Of a DNA stretch of 54,344 bases, positions 51,480 to 54,344 are shown in pieces (within the stretch, counting starts at the first letter, position 1; each line of letters begins with the position of its first letter). The notes below the pieces were generated by a model, which saw only the letters and a program-made list of their open reading frames with translations, ran no database searches and was not told the origin of the DNA. Origin of the DNA: Venturia oleaginea (lineage: Eukaryota > Ascomycota > Dothideomycetes > Venturiales > Venturiaceae); the NCBI GenBank assembly GCA_013176395.1, contig JABMLP010000049.1:1-54344 (forward strand), in the 5' to 3' direction. The translations under genes were made by a program, and so were the position numbers.

Positions 51480-51769
51480 CAGAATCTTGATAGAGAAGCT
51501 GATTTGGTAGGAGGTCTTGGCTGGGGTCTATCGAAATCTTCATGAAGGTTGGTCAAGGACTTGCTCGGCAAGAAGCCAGGCGATAAACGATGGTGATGTA
51601 TATAGAGTTGTTCGTTTGTGGTGAAAAAGGACTTATGGCCTGGGTCTCGATGAGGGTTAATTGAGTTGGGGAAAAAAGGTGGTAAGAATGAGAGAATTGA
51701 GCCCCGGTAGCGACGAGCTCGACCGTTTACAGTAAACCTCAACTGTTCCAAGGGCTGTCAGAAACGGTC
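51480..51769. other. Flank between transposon and membrane-protein remnant
   Basis: About 290 bases. The minus-strand transposase frame runs on upstream into this DNA (to 51751), but that extension lies outside the inverted repeat and is not part of the transposase. Nothing else is recognised. Confidence 0.4.
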
Positions 51770-52629
51770 TTCATCTACCTTGCCAAGAATGATGACACTA
51801 AAGAATGGCGAACGAAGGTATATAAAATCTATTTCTAGCACTACGTTTATGCTGAGAAATTATAGACTTTCTTTATGGCCGCTTACCTCCACATCCTCAC
51901 GCTCACTTGGTCCAAAATCTCCATCCTGGCCCAGTTTATACGAATCTTTGCTCCGGGGGGAAAGACAGTTAAAGCTTGTATACTCGGCATTGTGGTCCTC
52001 AGTCTCAGCGCGATCATGCAGACCTTGATAACGATGTTCTTCCACGCCTGCATGGGAACTGAAACGTGGCTACCTTACGAGGCATTCACATATACACCTC
52101 GAATAGCCAATCTACTTCCAAGTATCATGGTCTTCAGCATACCACTACCAAGAATCTGCACTCTGCGCTTGGGACGCCGGGAAAAGATTGCCTTGATGGC
52201 TGTCTTTACGCTGGGACTCGTGTAAGTCTAGCCCATCTCCTGAATATTTCCTTAGAATTACGAGGTCTGATACACAACTAGGGATATCATCATTTCCATA
52301 GTCCGTATCGTCCAGAATTACAGCCCCAACGATGACTCCGTTTACCACACAATCGAGGTTTGCCAATCTCTTGAGTCGACAATCGCGCTCTTGTGTGCTT
52401 GTGCTGGAGCTTTCCGGCCCTTATCTCGCAATCGTTCCGACAATTCTTGTCCACCGTTCGAACTGGGAAGGTGGATGGGATGATGCTTTTGGATAAGAGC
52501 GCTAATGGAATCGAACTGGGCTATGATGTCTCTGCGTCGATTGGGCATGCCTCGAGACCGGGGGGCAAGAGTTTGGAAGATAATGCTGGTCCGGTGGCTA
52601 TCTCGCGGAGGAACGGAGAGGAGGCTTGA
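51770..52629 (+). pseudogene. Remnant of a SAT4/rhodopsin-like fungal membrane protein
   Basis: C-terminal half of a seven-helix fungal integral membrane protein of the SAT4 (Pth11-related rhodopsin-like) family. Recognisable parts are KISILAQFIRIFAPGG, a Cys-containing loop, IANLLPSIMVFSIPLPRI followed by the family-typical LRLGRREKIALMAVF, then across a 60-base GT-AG intron (52222-52281) VDIIISIVRIVQNYSPNDDS and LESTIALLCACAGAFRPL. A frame change near 52440 leads to the tail (NGIELGYDVSAS), which stops at 52629. The first three helices are missing and stops lie upstream near 51835-51868, so it is a decayed gene. The Flipper-like transposon ends 290 bases upstream; whether it caused the loss is not known. 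Confidence 0.7.
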
Positions 52630-53004
52630 GAGGGGGTTGAAAAGAGATGCTGTCACGATGTTCGACGAAACCCTGGGAGGGGGTTTGGTAATGCTACTGT
52701 TGCTAGGGTCGTTGATGCGATGAAGAGGGCGAGGGCGAAGAGCTTTCAGTGCGAAGAGGTCATCGACAGGTTACAATGAGTGCACAGCGGGCAGGGGAAA
52801 TGGATGCTCTTCCTGCAGTGTAGTAACAGGTGTTTTCTCGAGCTTTGCTGAAGATGCTTCTCGCCTCAGGTTCTCGTAATTTGACACGCTGCATGGTGGG
52901 ATTGGTGCTGATTAGATATTAGCCTTAGCACACTGTGTGCGAGACGTAACCTACATTTACGTGGTAGTAAGCAGGAACTGGAGCGTCAACATCTAGCTGT
53001 CCAA
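52630..53004. other. Intergenic, nothing recognised
   Basis: About 375 bases between the SAT4-like remnant and the truncated STAND N-terminal domain. I see no ORF, repeat or RNA motif. Confidence 0.45.
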
Positions 53005-53340
53005 TCACTTGTCAAAGTCTTTGGTCGTGCTCTCTTTCCAGAAATCCTTCAGCTTGTCTTTGACACGCGCTATATTTATGATGATCAAGACCTCGTTATG
53101 AACACTACGGATGAGTATGACATAGCTTTTTATCGACGCTTCAAGCTGGCCGACCACCTGTTTATCCCTGTCCATTCCCTCGCCGAATCGTGCCCATTTC
53201 TCCAGGAGAGACAACGAGAATTGTATCGCCTGCCATGTTCGTATTCTGTCTTGAGCTCGTATATGCTCTAGGCTAACCAATGTGACCTTGGCGATGGTCA
53301 TGCAGGTGCCAATAGTTGTCACGATGGTGACAGGTTCCAT
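53005..53340 (-). pseudogene. Truncated N-terminal domain of a fungal STAND/NLR-like protein
   Basis: 111-codon frame starting MEPVTIVTTIGTCMTIAKVT, which resembles the N-terminal helical domain found at the start of many fungal NACHT- or ankyrin-repeat (STAND, NLR-like) proteins, such as MDP(V/L)S-type domains. It continues with helices (WQAIQFSLSLLEKWARF, then LEASIKSYVILIRSV) to VKDKLKDFWKESTTKDFDK and stops at 53005. Full proteins go on for several hundred residues with ATPase or repeat domains; none is found downstream. It is either a truncated gene or a stand-alone N-terminal domain. The family call is by pattern and is tentative. Confidence 0.5.
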
Positions 53341-53721
53341 GGCTGATGAAAAGTGTAGAATTTGCGTGAGCAGGGACGAGAAATGGATGAAGAAAGATAT
53401 GGAGGTGCAACTTCCAGGACCTGTTTTCGTGGTCTTGGGCTATATACTGTGCACATGTCCAAAAACTGGCAATCAAAGAAGCGCCTTTCCATCCATGAAG
53501 CAGACCTAAGCCTATCGATTTCTGTTAGCCAATGAGCGAGCGAAACGCAGCGAGCAAATGCCCCAGAGGTGGAAGAAGACGCTCAATGAGCATATTCGAT
53601 TGTGGCTATCGCCTGGAGAAACACAAAGAGAATATAGGCACAATTTCGGCGTCAGCAGAAATCCATCGGAATCCAAGGGAGTTCATAGGGGATTTTATTT
53701 TTGCCCTTACCGATCGTCGGT
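53341..53721. other. Intergenic, 3' side of the pseudouridine synthase gene
   Basis: About 380 bases. Plus-strand ORFs at 53282-53509 and 53532-53948 overlap the neighbouring genes in other frames and look like shadows. Confidence 0.4.
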
Positions 53722-54344
53722 TCATGATGTCGCTTCACCCACGTTATGCTGTTCTTCTGCCAATTCCTTCTTTGTCCCATCATCTTTCTTCTCGTCATCA
53801 TCCGCCAGGCCAAGCTTCGCCAGATCAATCGCCAATGGGTCACTCTCCGGCGTCACTTCCGTCGGTCCCTCGACACCCTTCGGCGGCAATGCCCACGCTG
53901 GAAGCCCAGTTTCATAACTCCACTTGCCTTGATCGCAAGCATACTTGAGCGCATGCAAATATATGCCCAACTCATGCGCACCGGGATCACTATATAGCTC
54001 TGTCCCACAAAGCTCGCACTTCTCTCCTGTCATCTTTTCCGCTTTCCTCTTATTGTAATCGTCCACCATTTCATCGTGGTATGCGACTGCCTCAGCCACT
54101 TCGTCTTTGCCCATTCGCGAGAGGCGCGAGATAATATCTTCGTCGTCATCGGAGTCGGCGCTATTTTTGGAGAGGGACGGGCCAAAAACTTTCTGGTTGC
54201 AGTAGATCGGGTCGTTGGATATGGGGTGGCCTAGAAATTGGAGGTGTACTCTGATCTGATGGGTGCGGCCAGTGAGAGGCAAGCAGCGGACTATGGAGTA
54301 GCCTTCCAATTGGCGCCAAGGTTTGCCTTCTTTTTCTGTTGGTC
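53722..54344 (-). CDS. RluA-type RNA pseudouridine synthase (PUS8/PUS9-like), 5' part outside window
   Basis: C-terminal part of a gene that enters from the right window edge on the minus strand. The segment [20 protein letters not shown] followed by [13 protein letters not shown] is the conserved C-terminal RluA motif, where RTHQIR lines the RNA-binding site of pseudouridine synthases. After an insertion rich in Asp and Lys comes a possible zinc-binding CELCGTELY and the C-terminal motif [22 protein letters not shown]. That tail arrangement fits fungal tRNA pseudouridine-32 synthases (Pus9/Rib2-type). The catalytic Asp lies upstream, outside the window. The frame is open to the edge (last complete codon at 54340-54342). 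The exact paralogue cannot be decided. Confidence 0.85.
   Translation of the reverse strand, partial: PTEKEGKPWRQLEGYSIVRCLPLTGRTHQIRVHLQFLGHPISNDPIYCNQKVFGPSLSKNSADSDDDEDIISRLSRMGKDEVAEAVAYHDEMVDDYNKRKAEKMTGEKCELCGTELYSDPGAHELGIYLHALKYACDQGKWSYETGLPAWALPPKGVEGPTEVTPESDPLAIDLAKLGLADDDEKKDDGTKKELAEEQHNVGEATS

Noticed and set aside
51398..51751. 118-codon upstream extension of the Flipper-like transposase frame
   Set aside because: It crosses the terminal inverted repeat and the TA duplication into flanking DNA; the homologous copy starts at MSQQRN.

Overview
The window looks like a chromosome segment of a filamentous ascomycete. Genes carry short GT-AG introns (46-236 bases, several with CTAAC-type branch sites), and the gene set (INO1, NHP2, PEX4, RRP46, cysteinyl-tRNA synthetase, secreted GH17 glucanase, fungal F-box and SAT4-type families) is fungal. 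Fot1/pogo elements resembling Botrytis Flipper in size and terminal-repeat length point to the Leotiomycetes (Helotiales), but that placement is inference.

Layout. 0.4-0.9 kb: small hotdog thioesterase. 2.8-4.5 kb: broken pogo transposon. 5.8-7.3 kb: serine/proline-rich single-pass membrane protein. 8.1-9.0 kb: NHP2. 9-12.2 kb: gene-poor, with one decayed ORF. 12.2-13.8 kb: INO1 (minus). 14.7-15.4 kb: AhpD/CMD-like protein. 15.6-36 kb: a 20-kb nest of mobile DNA: a broken Flipper-like element, a second pogo element with a spliced transposase, a Ty3/gypsy element whose gag-protease half is inverted, a complete second Ty3/gypsy element with both LTRs, a probable LTR of a third retroelement, a deleted gag fragment, and a Mutator-like transposase. 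36.8-49.1 kb: GH17 glucanase, MEIOB-like OB-fold protein, RRP46, broken F-box gene, pogo remnant, PEX4 and cysteinyl-tRNA synthetase. 49.6-51.5 kb: Flipper-like element with 48-bp inverted repeats and TA duplication. 51.8-53.3 kb: remnants of a SAT4-type membrane protein and of a STAND/NLR-like N-terminal domain. 53.7 kb to the end: C-terminal part of a pseudouridine synthase.

The ordinary genes are unrelated housekeeping and secreted functions with no operon-like or cluster logic. The most interesting signals are in the mobile DNA. First, all five pogo-type elements carry two tandem 17-bp units at a terminus. Two of them have near-identical transposases but different 17-bp units. Second, a Ty3 element appears to have had its gag-protease half flipped by recombination between two inverted 470-bp LTRs; the 5-bp target duplication (CTCGG) of the antisense LTR insertion can still be read on both sides of the inversion. 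I did not find a new multi-gene system such as a defence island, biosynthetic cluster or CRISPR array.
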